Positions 17,485-27,130 of a DNA stretch of 64,000 nucleotides are shown here, one piece after another. This DNA is from Clostridiales bacterium. Lineage in GTDB: Bacteria; Bacillota; Clostridia; Peptostreptococcales; Anaerovoracaceae. The notes beneath the pieces are model-generated. The model ran no database searches. It had not been told where the DNA came from and was given only the letters and a program-made list of their open reading frames with translations. A program made the translations under genes and the position numbers. The stretch covers positions 62,001 through 126,000 of the forward strand of contig QXXF01000013.1 of assembly GCA_009911365.1 (NCBI GenBank), written 5' to 3'. Numbering within the stretch: position 1 is the stretch's first letter; every line of letters begins with the position of its first letter.

Positions 17485-17513
17485 TTGACGAAAAGTAAAA
17501 TTTATGGTTTGAT
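17485..17513 (+). promoter_or_regulatory. Possible promoter of the lytic transglycosylase gene
   Basis: TTGACG, 17 bases, TTTGAT, about 39 bases before the chosen ATG. The -35 is good, the -10 weak. Confidence 0.35.
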
Positions 17514-17551
17514 TAATGTATGTGAAACATATAGTCAGGGGGATAAGTAAA

Positions 17552-18460
17552 ATGAATCTCGTAGAAAGTTACATATTGGCTAATAGTTTGAGAAATGGGC
17601 TTACGCCTGTCAATTCATTAGGACAGAGAAACACAAGCAGTGCTCTTGGAACCCAAAGCAATTTCTCGTTCCTTGATATTTTGCAGAATGCGCAGGCAAA
17701 GGACAGCGCTGCGGTCCAAAACACAGGCACTAAGAAAATTTCCACGGGCACAGCTTCCATGGACCGTATTTTTGAAGAAGCCGCGGATCGATACGGTGTA
17801 GACGCGAACCTTCTCAAAGCGATTGGAAAAGCCGAATCTGGTTTCAATTCTTCCGTAGTGTCATCGGCAGGGGCTATCGGCGTGATGCAGCTGATGCCGG
17901 GAACAGCCAGATCCTTGGGGGTGAAGGATCCTTATGATGCCCAGCAGAATATCATGGGCGGAGCGAAATACATATCCCAGCTTTTAAATCAATACGATGG
18001 AAATGTGAGGCTGGCACTAGCCGCTTATAACGCAGGACCAGGAAATGTGGCGAAATATGGCGGCGTCCCACCTTTCAGAGAAACCCAGAACTATGTGAAT
18101 CGAGTGCTAGGCTATGCGGGTAATCGGGTTTCTGCGGGAAATCGGACAGTCACTCTTGGAGCAGATAACAACAATCAAGATGGAGAAATCTCGTCAAACG
18201 GCATATCATCGGGTTCTGGACAGAATACCAGCGGCACTATAGAAATACAAACAGATACGCTGCTGACACTGGTTAAGCTGATGCGAGCGCAAATGGAATT
18301 GCAGTGGAGTTCCATGATGAGTTCGGCTTTGTCAGGCGCAAGTGCGGGAACCAGCACAGGGCTAGGTTCAGGCACGGGATTAGGGTTTGGTACAGGCCTG
18401 GGATCCAGCAGTGTGAGTAACAATCCTTTCAGCAATAGCAACAGTATTTTTTCCTTATAG
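17552..18460 (+). CDS. Lytic transglycosylase (SLT domain) without signal peptide
   Basis: 302 residues. Residues about 80-195 are a goose-lysozyme-like SLT domain with catalytic Glu95 in GKAESGFN, followed by GAIGVMQLMPGTA and LALAAYNAGPGNV. It would cleave peptidoglycan strands. No signal peptide or membrane helix is present; the N terminus (MNLVESYILANSLRNG) is amphipathic, so export through the flagellar apparatus is a possibility, as for rod-associated muramidases. No flgJ exists in the window, and this protein may play that role. The C-terminal 100 residues are low complexity with Gly-Leu-Gly-Thr repeats. The ATG at 17552 is preferred over 17516 because AGGGGGAT lies just upstream. Confidence 0.88.
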   Translation: MNLVESYILANSLRNGLTPVNSLGQRNTSSALGTQSNFSFLDILQNAQAKDSAAVQNTGTKKISTGTASMDRIFEEAADRYGVDANLLKAIGKAESGFNSSVVSSAGAIGVMQLMPGTARSLGVKDPYDAQQNIMGGAKYISQLLNQYDGNVRLALAAYNAGPGNVAKYGGVPPFRETQNYVNRVLGYAGNRVSAGNRTVTLGADNNNQDGEISSNGISSGSGQNTSGTIEIQTDTLLTLVKLMRAQMELQWSSMMSSALSGASAGTSTGLGSGTGLGFGTGLGSSSVSNNPFSNSNSIFSL

Positions 18461-18582
18461 CGTTACTGGACGCTGGCGAGGATCAAGGATAGTCATTTTG
18501 ACTGCGGATCTTTGCGGCTTGGACAGCCAATTAGAGGACGAAGAAAGTATATAGATCAAAAAGTCAATGTGTTCCACAATGA

Positions 18583-18627
18583 AGCCCCCTGGTCTTCAAC
18601 AGTTTAATCGTTGAAGACCAGGGGGCT
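18583..18627. terminator. Perfect 18-base hairpin between convergent genes, likely bidirectional terminator
   Basis: Arms of 18 bases starting AGCCCCCTGG are exact reverse complements across a 9-base loop. It sits between the stop codons of the plus-strand transglycosylase and the minus-strand receptor. T-runs are only moderate on both sides (ATTTATTA on the plus strand). Confidence 0.7.
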
Positions 18628-18644
18628 ATTTATTACGTAGCAAA

Positions 18645-20540
18645 TCAATATTTGTCAGGATTATTGATATAGGTTGTTGTCGTTGGAGCGGAATAAGTCG
18701 CTTCAGGAATGTCATCAGGAACAGCGTTGTAATCAATGGAGTAATCAGGCTCCGAATAAGTATCGAGCGTATCAGTCGCTGGAGCTGAATACGAGGCTGT
18801 GTGATCCATAGAACTGGTTGCCGCTGATGCCGGCGCACCAGTTCCTCCTCTGAACTGGAACTTGGAAATCAGATCCATCAGCAAGTGAGCCTGGCCAGAT
18901 AATTCCTCGCTGGCCGCTGCGCTTTGCTGCGCAGTTGCGGAGTTGGTCTGGACAACACTTGAAATTTGATCGACTCCTTGCGTTACCTGAGAGAGAGAAT
19001 CTGCCTGATCCTGTGATGCCTCGGAAATCGCATTGATACGTTCTGTAACAATGCTGGTCTTCTCCACGACAGTAGCCATGGACTGAGCAGTATTTCCTGC
19101 AATAGCTGTCCCATTCTTTACTGCGGAAATCGCATTTTCGATCAAAGCGGTCGTATCTTGAGCCGCGTCCTGACTCTTAGCGGCCAAATTACGAACTTCG
19201 TCAGCAACAACAGCAAATCCTTTTCCGGCAGAACCAGCACGGGCTGCTTCCACAGCAGCGTTAAGTGCCAGAATATTTGTCTGGAACGCAATATCCTCAA
19301 TGGTTTTAATGATCTTTTCGATTTCACTAGAAGCACTTTCAATCTGTTCCATGGCAGCCATCATATTATCAAGTTGCTGGTTGCTGTTTGTGATCTCAAT
19401 ACCGACTTCATTTGCTAATTCTTGTACTTGTGTAGCGTTCTGCGCATTGTTGTTTACATTGCCAGAGATATCGCTGATGGTCGCCGCTAACTCCTCCACG
19501 GAGCTTGCCTGCTCTGTCGCACCCTGCGATAAGGCTTGTGCGCCATTGGATACCTGATCAGCGCCAGCATCTACCTGAATAGCGGATTCATCGATCTGGA
19601 AGAGCAGATCATTCAGTTGGAAGCAGATTCCGCGAATCGCTTCGATCAATGGATTGAAGTCTCCAATGTATAAGTCTGGGCAGGTTGATTTCACCGTGAA
19701 ATCCCCCTTGCTCATACCTGTTAGCAATTGCACCTCATCTTCAATAATGGTCGTTAGCGCGGTGACAATGGTCTTCGTGCTGCCCACCATATCACCGATT
19801 TCATTTTTTTGGTCAATTTCAGGAACTGGAGAATGCAAGTCCCCTTCCGCCAACTGGCTCAAACGTTTAGAGCAAAGCTGAACTGGAAGTACCAAACGTT
19901 TTCTCAGCATTCTGGATATAAAGAGTGCGCACAGAAGCGCCAGCGCAATCAATACAATTACAATGATAATCGCGATCGTAGTCCGCCTAGCATTAGACTG
20001 CGACAATTCTTTCCCGCTATTTACCTTGCTGCCCATGATTGCAGAAAGAGACGTTACCGCCTCCTGATAGGGCTGGGTCGTTTCAGACAATGCCTGCTTG
20101 AACAACGCGGGTCGATCTTCGTCTTTCGCGCTGAGCCCTTTCTGGACATAATCAGTCGCAATGTCCACATATTCTTTATAAGATTTCTGATAGTCGGCAT
20201 ATGCGTCTTTAGCTGCCTGAGATTGAAGTGTGACTTCCACGGCTGCTGCGTACTCGTCCACCAATGATGCCGCGGTCTCAAAATTATCAGCAGAAGTGGA
20301 CCGCTGCTCCGCATCTGTCGTGTTGATGACCATTCCAACAGCGCTGTCCGCATTGGCCAGAGCGGTCATGGCTTTGCCCACATCTCCCTGAGCAAAACCA
20401 AAATTAGTGAGAGCCTGTGAATACTTCGTTGCCGTATCTTTTGTGATCAATACCCCTAAAATGCCTGATACGGCACCGATCACTGCGATGATCACGCATG
20501 ACAGTAAAGTCAAAGTCCTGATTGACATGTTCTTACCCAA
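18645..20540 (-). CDS. Methyl-accepting chemotaxis protein
   Basis: 631 residues. A membrane helix at about 9-31, an extracytoplasmic helical bundle of about 155 residues (four-helix-bundle type), a second helix near 190-212, a HAMP domain, then the long signalling coiled coil with the conserved hairpin tip around [23 protein letters not shown]. The last 60 residues are disordered and rich in Ser, Tyr, Thr and Asp. No CheR-tether pentapeptide is visible. The TTG at 20540 has GGATGG at good spacing; an ATG at 20528 is the alternative. The ligand is unknown. Confidence 0.93.
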   Translation of the reverse strand: MGKNMSIRTLTLLSCVIIAVIGAVSGILGVLITKDTATKYSQALTNFGFAQGDVGKAMTALANADSAVGMVINTTDAEQRSTSADNFETAASLVDEYAAAVEVTLQSQAAKDAYADYQKSYKEYVDIATDYVQKGLSAKDEDRPALFKQALSETTQPYQEAVTSLSAIMGSKVNSGKELSQSNARRTTIAIIIVIVLIALALLCALFISRMLRKRLVLPVQLCSKRLSQLAEGDLHSPVPEIDQKNEIGDMVGSTKTIVTALTTIIEDEVQLLTGMSKGDFTVKSTCPDLYIGDFNPLIEAIRGICFQLNDLLFQIDESAIQVDAGADQVSNGAQALSQGATEQASSVEELAATISDISGNVNNNAQNATQVQELANEVGIEITNSNQQLDNMMAAMEQIESASSEIEKIIKTIEDIAFQTNILALNAAVEAARAGSAGKGFAVVADEVRNLAAKSQDAAQDTTALIENAISAVKNGTAIAGNTAQSMATVVEKTSIVTERINAISEASQDQADSLSQVTQGVDQISSVVQTNSATAQQSAAASEELSGQAHLLMDLISKFQFRGGTGAPASAATSSMDHTASYSAPATDTLDTYSEPDYSIDYNAVPDDIPEATYSAPTTTTYINNPDKY

Positions 20541-20903
20541 TTTTCCACACCATCCTTATCTGTTTAAATTTTGCTAAAATTAAATAATTCTATCCATTAT
20601 ATATTTCGGTAAAAAAGAGAAATACATAAGCCTATAAAATATTTTAGCAGATTTTAACTAAGAAAGCAAAGCAAATTTAGGGAACGGGGGAGAATAATGT
20701 AAAAGTCTTGTGGAAAGGCACCAAAAAAGTTGAAAATTTACCGAAAATGTAGTCAGATTAATTGACAAAGAGAGTCAGGAGAGGTACAATTCTATAATGA
20801 TGCAAGTAGCATAAAAAAGAATAAAATAGTTAGTATTATCGGTAATAAATAGAAATAAACTTAAGAATGACTTTAGTATTTCATCAATGAAAGGTAGCAT
20901 ACA
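20541..20903. other. Divergent intergenic region before the flagellar operon
   Basis: 363 AT-rich bases. On the minus strand a TATAAT at 20596-20601 may serve the receptor gene, with a poor -35. On the plus strand the sigma-A promoter of the flgB operon lies at 20762-20790, leaving a leader of roughly 105 bases. The leader has only weak stems (for example TATTA-TCGG-TAATA) and no cyclic-di-GMP riboswitch consensus. I see no gene in it. Confidence 0.5.
20762..20790 (+). promoter_or_regulatory. Sigma-A promoter of the main flagellar operon
   Basis: Perfect TTGACA, 17 bases, TACAAT (5 of 6). It lies 114 bases before the flgB ATG. It makes the roughly 28-kb operon dependent on the housekeeping sigma factor rather than on FliA. 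Confidence 0.75.
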
Positions 20904-21290
20904 ATGATACAGTTATTTGGAAACTCAATTTCGATGGCGGAGAAATCATTGAATTTTTTGTGGGCAAAGCAAAAAGTGATTTCAAACAATATAGCGAACG
21001 TTGACACGCCAGGATACAAAACGCAATACGTGACTTTTGAAGAAACTTTCAAGAGCAAATTGCAGGCAGCGTCCAAAACCGGGGATCAAAAAGAAATTCG
21101 CAGGGCCATAGAAAGTGCGAGATGGCAGGTGAATGATACGAAAAATGAAACTTCTAGACTAGACGGAAACAATGTGGACGCAGATGTGGAAATTTCAGAA
21201 CTCACGAGAACCGTTCTCCAGTACCAATACCAACTTCATTCAATCACTAGTAACATCACGAGGTTGCGCACGGCGATCAAGGGTCAGTAA
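20904..21290 (+). CDS. flgB: Flagellar basal-body rod protein FlgB
   Basis: 128 residues, normal length. The N-terminal rod signature is present (SMAEKSLNFLWAKQKVISNN followed by IANVDTPGYKTQ), and the C-terminal helix is QYQYQLHSITSNITRLRTAI. FlgB forms the proximal rod and is exported by the flagellar type III system. First gene of the operon. Unusually, flgC does not follow; instead there is a 214-base gap and then fliE, while flgC lies at 34033. GAAAGGTAG is the ribosome site. Confidence 0.94.
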   Translation: MIQLFGNSISMAEKSLNFLWAKQKVISNNIANVDTPGYKTQYVTFEETFKSKLQAASKTGDQKEIRRAIESARWQVNDTKNETSRLDGNNVDADVEISELTRTVLQYQYQLHSITSNITRLRTAIKGQ

Positions 21291-21357
21291 ACCACTGGTA
21301 AAGGGTTCGGGGGTTGGCTGATTTTGGCAGAATGCAGAAAAAATGTGGAGAAACAAG

Positions 21358-21386
21358 AGGACAAGGCTATAGTATTATAGTATGAT
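21358..21386 (+). promoter_or_regulatory. Possible internal promoter upstream of fliE
   Basis: AGGACA, 17 bases, TATGAT in the flgB-fliE gap. The TATGAT lies inside an 18-base sequence (21379-21396) that recurs exactly at 61357-61374 before the response-regulator gene. Confidence 0.4.
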
Positions 21387-21504
21387 AGATATGTAATGAA
21401 TTTTATTAGTTGGTTCTCATGCATAGCAGAAGTTCGAAATGCTGATACCCTGTCGGCGCATTTATGGAAGCGTTAAAAACAATAATTTTAAATGGAGGAA
21501 ACAA

Positions 21505-21813
21505 ATGAATACAGATTTTATCACTCCCATTCAAGTGCCTCAGTCATTAGAAAGTCTGGGGCAAACAAAGGAAGCGGAAAAGACACAAGATAAGGGTCTA
21601 TTTAAAAATATTTTTCAGGGGCTCGTCAACAACGTGACGGAGTCGGAAGCTAATTTGGAACAACAGGAATATCTTCTGTCCACAGGGCAGATTGATGATG
21701 CGCATACAGTTCCAGTGGCAGCCGCCCAAGCCCAGCTGGCCATGGACATGTTAGTCCAGATACGAAACAAAGCGGTCGAAGCATACAACGAAGTGATGCG
21801 GATTTCTCTGTAG
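21505..21813 (+). CDS. fliE: Flagellar hook-basal body complex protein FliE
   Basis: 102 residues. The conserved C-terminal part has VTESEANLEQQEYLLSTGQ, AAAQAQLAMDMLVQIRNKAVEAYNEVM. FliE links the MS ring to the rod. ATG at 21505 follows GGAGG at 8 bases. It lies 56 bases before fliF. Confidence 0.93.
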   Translation: MNTDFITPIQVPQSLESLGQTKEAEKTQDKGLFKNIFQGLVNNVTESEANLEQQEYLLSTGQIDDAHTVPVAAAQAQLAMDMLVQIRNKAVEAYNEVMRISL

Positions 21814-21875
21814 CTTAGTGTGAGTAGACGGTTTGAAGGCTTGACTACATTTAATCGTGAAAGGGCAAAGTGTCT

Positions 21876-23501
21876 ATGAATCTTGAGGGGATCAAAGAGA
21901 AAATAACACAATCCAAAATAGGAGCGTTCTTCGGAAAGCTGGGAAAAAAGGCGAAAATTCTAATCATTGCGGCTGTTGTAGCGGTCATTGCTATTGCGGT
22001 TATCATCGCGGTAGTAATGAACCAGAAAGATTATGTGGTTCTTTTTTCCGGCGTTTCAGAAGAAGAAGCCACACAGATCGTGGGGAAACTTCAGGAGGAT
22101 AGTGTACAATATCAATATAAAGGCGATGGAACTATCCTCGTGGAGGAAAGCGTAGCGGATCAGACTAGGGCAAATCTCGCTTTTGAAGGTTATCCAAAGA
22201 GCGGCTTTACATATGACGTATTTACTAACAATGCCGGCGGCATGACCACTGACTCAGAAAAGCAGACATACAAATTGTACGAGCTGCAAAATAGGATCGG
22301 TGCTACGATTGGCCTGTTCGATGGCGTAAAGGACGCAAAGGTAACCATTGCGCTAAAAGAAGAAAAGAAATACGCATTAGAATCAGACAAGAAAGACGGC
22401 AGTGACGCCTCTAGTGCGTCGGTAGTCGTGACCATGGAAGGTGGCGGATCACCGTCAGAAAAGCAGGCGGCAGCCATTCAGAGACTGGTAGCTAAGAGCG
22501 TGCCTAATATGCAGCTAGAAAACGTTGCTGTGTTTGACGGTAACGGCATCGATGTTTCCGTGGAATCAGAGGAAGGCCGCAGCACTTCTGGTGATGAAGG
22601 CCAGGAAATCGCACAGCTGATCGAAGATCAGATCACGAAGAAAGTCGTGAACGTGTTGTCTCCATTCTATGGGGCCGACAATATCCGGGTATCTGCGAAG
22701 GGTACCGTTAATATGGAACGAGTGATTCGGGAAACGACTACATACTCTACACCGGAAAAGGTCGATGAAAACGATAAACGAGGACTCATATCCAATGAAT
22801 CGACCACGACTGAAGAAAACTCAGGTGGAAACACTACGGGAGGCGTAGCTGGCTCTGAAACCAATGCTGATGTCAGTGAATATACAAACACTACAGGAAA
22901 CGGAACAGGCACTTACCGTAACGAAAGCCAAGTAAGAGAATATCTCGTGAACCAGATCAAAGAACAAGGTGAGCTGGATCCTGGCGTTTTGAGCGATCTG
23001 ACGGTTGCGGTTTCTGTAAATGGAAACACGCTGGGCAATTTGACAGAAGGGGAAGCCGTTTCTCTGGTAGGAAGCGCGACTGGTATCGCGCCAGCGCAGC
23101 AGGCTCAAAAGATTACGATCGTAGCTGCTCCATTCTACGAAGAAGCGGAACTGCCTGACGATGAAACTAGTACGTTGACCAGGTATCTGCCGATCGCTGG
23201 CGGCGGACTCGCTCTGCTCCTGCTCATTGCTCTTGCGCTGATTCTCCTCCTCAGACGGAAAAAGCGCAGACAGGAAGAAGAAGCGCTCCTGCTGGCAGAA
23301 GAAGAATTTGTGCCAGTTGTTGAAGAAGGCGAAGAAGCAGAGCCTGAAGAATGGGAGAATCCAGAACTTCTCAATCTCCAGAGCGAGAAAACCCGTGAAC
23401 TGCGCGAAGCGGTTCGTCAATTTGCCAATGAAAATCCTGAGCTGTCCGCTCAGATGATCAAGACTTGGCTGAATGGAGGCGAGTCGGATGGAAACAACTA
23501 A
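21876..23501 (+). CDS. fliF: Flagellar MS-ring protein FliF
   Basis: 541 residues. The first membrane helix is at about 26-48 (ILIIAAVVAVIAIAVIIAVV), followed by YscJ-like domains, a long Thr/Gly/Asn-rich linker (about 305-340), the second helix near 437-460 (GGGLALLLLIALALILLLRRKK) and a cytoplasmic tail. The tail end LREAVRQFANENPELSAQMIKTWL is the FliG-binding helix. It forms the MS ring that houses the export gate. ATG 21876 is preferred over GTG 21870 on ribosome-site spacing (AAGGG). Confidence 0.95.
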   Translation: MNLEGIKEKITQSKIGAFFGKLGKKAKILIIAAVVAVIAIAVIIAVVMNQKDYVVLFSGVSEEEATQIVGKLQEDSVQYQYKGDGTILVEESVADQTRANLAFEGYPKSGFTYDVFTNNAGGMTTDSEKQTYKLYELQNRIGATIGLFDGVKDAKVTIALKEEKKYALESDKKDGSDASSASVVVTMEGGGSPSEKQAAAIQRLVAKSVPNMQLENVAVFDGNGIDVSVESEEGRSTSGDEGQEIAQLIEDQITKKVVNVLSPFYGADNIRVSAKGTVNMERVIRETTTYSTPEKVDENDKRGLISNESTTTEENSGGNTTGGVAGSETNADVSEYTNTTGNGTGTYRNESQVREYLVNQIKEQGELDPGVLSDLTVAVSVNGNTLGNLTEGEAVSLVGSATGIAPAQQAQKITIVAAPFYEEAELPDDETSTLTRYLPIAGGGLALLLLIALALILLLRRKKRRQEEEALLLAEEEFVPVVEEGEEAEPEEWENPELLNLQSEKTRELREAVRQFANENPELSAQMIKTWLNGGESDGNN

Positions 23502-24501
23502 TCTTGAATTGAGCTTCCCACAGAAAGCGGCAGCATTAATTGTTGCTTTGGGGACGGATAAAGCGTCAAAGCTTTACAAGTACCTGAGTGCGGAAGACGT
23601 AGAAAAATTAACTGTGGAAGTTGCGAAACTGGGTCATTTGGAAGCAGAACAAACAGAGCAGGTCTTAGATGAATTTTACAAGACCTGCCTGACTCAGAAA
23701 GTCGTGACAGACGGAGGAATGGAATATGCCAGAGCAGTCCTGGAAAAGGCCTATGGCGAAGCGACAGCCAACGAACTCTTAGGCAAGGTCACTAAGTTCT
23801 TAAAGAACCGTTCCTTCGAGTTTATACAGAAAACTGACAGCAAGAACCTCTACTCGATCTTGCAGCACGAGCGGCCTCAAATGATTGCCTTAGTACTCTC
23901 CTATGCGGAGCCAGACAAGGCTGCGGAGGTCATTGCGGAGCTGCCAGAAGACAAGCGTATCAAAGTCGTGGAAAATATCGCACGAATGGAAAGCGCGTCA
24001 CCCGAGGCTATCAAGCTGATCGAAGCACAGCTTAGAAAACAATTTGACAATCTCCTCACAACCGATTACACTACAATCGGCGGCGTAGATTACATAGCGG
24101 ATGTTATGAACCACATGGACCGGAGCAACGAGAAGTTTATCTTCGACAAGATGGGCGAAGAAGATCCGGAACTGGCAGAAAGCATCAGGAAAAAGATGTT
24201 CGTATTCGAGGATATTATGGAGATGGACGATCGTTCCGTTCAGCGTTTTATCCGGGATTGCGATGTCAAGGACCTGGTATACGCACTCAAAAATGCCAGC
24301 CCAGAACTGTCTTCTTTGTTCTACAAAAACATGTCCACCCGTATGGCGGAGACGATTCAGTCCGACCTGGAAGTCACTGTCAATGTGCGGCTTAAAGATG
24401 TGGAAGAAGCTCAGCAGCGCATCGTAAACCTCGTTCGGAAACTGGAAGAAGCCGGCGAACTGATCATCAGCAAGGGCGGAAAGGATGACATCATTGCTTA
24501 A
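23488..24501 (+). CDS. fliG: Flagellar motor switch protein FliG
   Basis: 337 residues. N-, middle and C-terminal domains are present: the LSFPQKAAALIVALG start, the EHPQ-like motif in LQHERPQMIALVLSYAEPDKAA, and the torque helix region around MFVFEDIMEMDDRSVQRFIRD, with the charged residues that contact MotA. FliG connects MS ring and C ring and generates torque. Its ATG overlaps the fliF end by 14 bases; GGAGG is 8 bases upstream. Confidence 0.96.
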   Translation: METTNLELSFPQKAAALIVALGTDKASKLYKYLSAEDVEKLTVEVAKLGHLEAEQTEQVLDEFYKTCLTQKVVTDGGMEYARAVLEKAYGEATANELLGKVTKFLKNRSFEFIQKTDSKNLYSILQHERPQMIALVLSYAEPDKAAEVIAELPEDKRIKVVENIARMESASPEAIKLIEAQLRKQFDNLLTTDYTTIGGVDYIADVMNHMDRSNEKFIFDKMGEEDPELAESIRKKMFVFEDIMEMDDRSVQRFIRDCDVKDLVYALKNASPELSSLFYKNMSTRMAETIQSDLEVTVNVRLKDVEEAQQRIVNLVRKLEEAGELIISKGGKDDIIA

Positions 24502-25276
24502 CGATTACCGGATATTGAGAGGCGGCCAAGCAGAGGATGAAGTTGTAGCTGTCGGTACAAAAAATGTCTTTCAAAGTTTTGACATTCCTGAACCAATTTC
24601 TAAAAATAAAGAGGCGACGGAAACGAGCCAGGAAGCGTCAGGACCACCGCCAGAGGAAGTTCTTCTGCAAGAAGCTATAAACAAAGCAGAATCATTATTA
24701 GAAGCCGCAAGAACAGAAGCAGAAGATATTCGGGACAGAGCCTATCAGGCAGGCTACGAGGAAGGTAAAGAAGATGGCTGGAAGGCCGGGGAACAAGCCG
24801 GCCATCGGCAGATTTACGAAGAGGAACAGGCCGCAGTGGAGGAAAGGCTCCATCAACTGGCAGAGAAAATCGGACAGTATGTCTCTGATATGGAAATAGA
24901 AAAAACCAAGATTTTAGAGGAATATCTGGATGATTTGAAAAATATATCTTTGGCTATTGGAGAAAAAATTGTGCAGACCAGCCTGAAATCCAGCAGCGAC
25001 GTGGTGAAAAGAATGATCGTCGCTGCCACAGAAAAGCTGAAAAAAACCGCATGGGCTAAGATTTATGTGGCAAAGACCAGTGAAGAAATGGATATTCAAG
25101 GGGATGTGCAGTTGCTGAAACAATTAGCAAAGCTGTCTGACAATGTAAAAATTGTCGTCATGGAAGATGCGGAACCAGGAACCTGCATCGTTGAACTTCC
25201 GCAGGAAATCATTGACATTAGCACTGGTGCGCAGATGGAAAATATTCGCGACATTTTGAACAACGCGAGACTTTAA
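24485..25276 (+). CDS. fliH: Flagellar export ATPase regulator FliH
   Basis: 263 residues. After a variable N terminus come the charged coiled coil rich in Ala/Glu and Gly spacing (RDRAYQAGYEEGKEDGWKAG), and the conserved C-terminal domain (ISLAIGEKIVQTSLKSSSDVVKRMI, EPGTCIVELPQEIIDISTGAQMENI). FliH holds the FliI ATPase at the C ring. The start overlaps fliG by 17 bases, so the two are translationally coupled. Confidence 0.9.
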   Translation: MTSLLNDYRILRGGQAEDEVVAVGTKNVFQSFDIPEPISKNKEATETSQEASGPPPEEVLLQEAINKAESLLEAARTEAEDIRDRAYQAGYEEGKEDGWKAGEQAGHRQIYEEEQAAVEERLHQLAEKIGQYVSDMEIEKTKILEEYLDDLKNISLAIGEKIVQTSLKSSSDVVKRMIVAATEKLKKTAWAKIYVAKTSEEMDIQGDVQLLKQLAKLSDNVKIVVMEDAEPGTCIVELPQEIIDISTGAQMENIRDILNNARL

Positions 25277-25312
25277 CTGACATTTATAAAGAAAGACATT
25301 AGGAGTAAACAG

Positions 25313-26617
25313 ATGCTGAAAGCCATTCCAGCTATGATCAAACAGGCGGAAACCGTAAATTACATAGGTAGGATTGAAAATATCATTGGCATGTCAATGG
25401 AGGCTTCCGGCGGTGGTGCCAGCATCGGAGACATTGTTCTTATTTACAATGATGAACAAAAAAAACAAGTTCCAGCGGAAGTCGTAGGTTTTCGAGAAGA
25501 CAAGGTACAACTTATGGCTTACGAGAATATGAAAGGAATAGGCACCAATAGCTTCGTAAGAAACACGAAGAAAAGGCTAAAGATTCCAGTGGGTGAATTT
25601 CTGCGGGGCAGAATCATCGACGCTATGGGCAAACCCATGGATGGTAAAGGTAACTTTCAATCAGGCCGTTACTACTATGTGGAGAACCCAGAAATCAATC
25701 CCATGGATCGGCCGCCAATCAGGGAAAAATTGTCCTTTGGCATCAAGGCCATTGATGGACTGAATACTATTGGAAAGGGGCAGAGGATCGGCATCTTCGC
25801 AGGAAGCGGTGTAGGAAAAAGCACGCTGATGGGCATGATCGCCAGGAACGTAAAGACAGACATCAACGTCATTGCGCTGGTAGGCGAGCGTGGCAGAGAG
25901 GTTCGTGAATTCGTGGAAAAAGACTTGGGACCAGAAGGCATGAAGCGTTCCGTCCTCGTTGTCGCCACATCGGACCAACCGGCCATGTTACGGATGAAAT
26001 GCCCGTTGGTAGCCACTACGATTGCCGAATATTTCAAGGACCAGGGAAAAGATGTTCTGTTGATGATGGACTCTCTGACCAGGTTCGCCATGGCGCAGAG
26101 GGAGATCGGTCTTGCTACCGGAGAGCCTCCTGTTGCAAGGGGATACACCCCCTCCATATACGCAGAGTTTCCAAAACTTTTAGAGAGAAGCGGCAATTTT
26201 AAAAATGGCTCCATTACTGGCGTTTATACAGTGCTAGTAGAAGGTGACGATACAAATGAGCCAGTAGCTGACACGGTCCGAGGTATTTTGGATGGACATA
26301 TTGTGTTGAGCAGAAAGCTGGCAAACGCGAATCACTTTCCGGCGATTGACGTGAACTCCAGCATTTCCCGTCTGATGACGGAAATCGTTTCGCCGCAGCA
26401 GAAGCTACAAGCCTCCAAACTGCGTGACATTCTCAGCTTGTATGAGCAGAATGAAGACTTGATCTCTATTGGGGCCTACAAGGCGGGAACAAATCCACGT
26501 CTGGATTATGCGATTTCAAAAAATGATCAAGTGCAGACATTTCTCAAGCAAGGAATTGGAGAAAAATTCACGGATGACGAGGTTTGGGAAGAGTTGGATA
26601 AAATCATCGGACAATAA
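25313..26617 (+). CDS. fliI: Flagellar type III export ATPase FliI
   Basis: 434 residues. Walker A GSGVGKST starts at residue 164; VALVGERGREVREF, Walker B LLMMDSLTRFAMAQREIGLA and the AGEPP-like GLATGEPPVARGYTP follow. It is homologous to the F1 beta subunit and drives unfolding and entry of export substrates. It lies 36 bases after fliH and 15 before fliJ, the usual order. Confidence 0.96.
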   Translation: MLKAIPAMIKQAETVNYIGRIENIIGMSMEASGGGASIGDIVLIYNDEQKKQVPAEVVGFREDKVQLMAYENMKGIGTNSFVRNTKKRLKIPVGEFLRGRIIDAMGKPMDGKGNFQSGRYYYVENPEINPMDRPPIREKLSFGIKAIDGLNTIGKGQRIGIFAGSGVGKSTLMGMIARNVKTDINVIALVGERGREVREFVEKDLGPEGMKRSVLVVATSDQPAMLRMKCPLVATTIAEYFKDQGKDVLLMMDSLTRFAMAQREIGLATGEPPVARGYTPSIYAEFPKLLERSGNFKNGSITGVYTVLVEGDDTNEPVADTVRGILDGHIVLSRKLANANHFPAIDVNSSISRLMTEIVSPQQKLQASKLRDILSLYEQNEDLISIGAYKAGTNPRLDYAISKNDQVQTFLKQGIGEKFTDDEVWEELDKIIGQ

Positions 26618-26632
26618 AGAAGGTCAGCGAAA

Positions 26633-27076
26633 ATGAAAAAATTTGTGTTTTCATTAGACAAAGTGCTGGGATATAAACAGCAGATTGAAGATAACCTGCG
26701 AACAGAACACGCAGGGGTGGTCAGAGCCGTTGTGCGCAAAGAAGAAGAAATCGAGGAGATGGAAGGCACGCATCAAGGCTTTGTAAACAATATGGAAGAT
26801 ATCAAAAGAAACGGATGCATGATCCAGGAACTGCGCTTTTATGAAAGCTATCTGGACAGCAGCCGCCGCAGAATCGATGAACAGAAAGAAATGCTGTTGA
26901 ACCTGCGCAGACAAGAAGAAGAAAAGCGAGAGCAGGTAATCGAAGCAAAGAAAGAACGAACCTCCATCGACATGTTGAAGGAAAAGAAAAAAAGCGAGTA
27001 CGACTTCATGGCGCAAAAGGAGGAGGAAAAATTTATAGAGGAATTTGTTTCCAATAGCAAGTATCATGCCGGGTAA
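26633..27076 (+). CDS. fliJ: Flagellar export chaperone FliJ
   Basis: 147 residues, almost entirely charged coiled coil beginning KFVFSLDKVLGYKQQIEDN, a typical FliJ start. It acts as the stalk between FliI and FlhA. Identified by position and heptad pattern, since FliJ sequences diverge. Confidence 0.9.
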   Translation: MKKFVFSLDKVLGYKQQIEDNLRTEHAGVVRAVVRKEEEIEEMEGTHQGFVNNMEDIKRNGCMIQELRFYESYLDSSRRRIDEQKEMLLNLRRQEEEKREQVIEAKKERTSIDMLKEKKKSEYDFMAQKEEEKFIEEFVSNSKYHAG

Positions 27077-27130
27077 TCCTGCGACACGCAGATTACTATA
27101 GATATTACATAAGAAAGGAGGTGAACGAAC

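Noticed and set aside
20791-20903. Possible cyclic-di-GMP riboswitch in the flgB leader
   Set aside because: Some Clostridia have one here, but this leader is only about 105 bases and lacks the conserved GEMM sequences; only weak stems are present.
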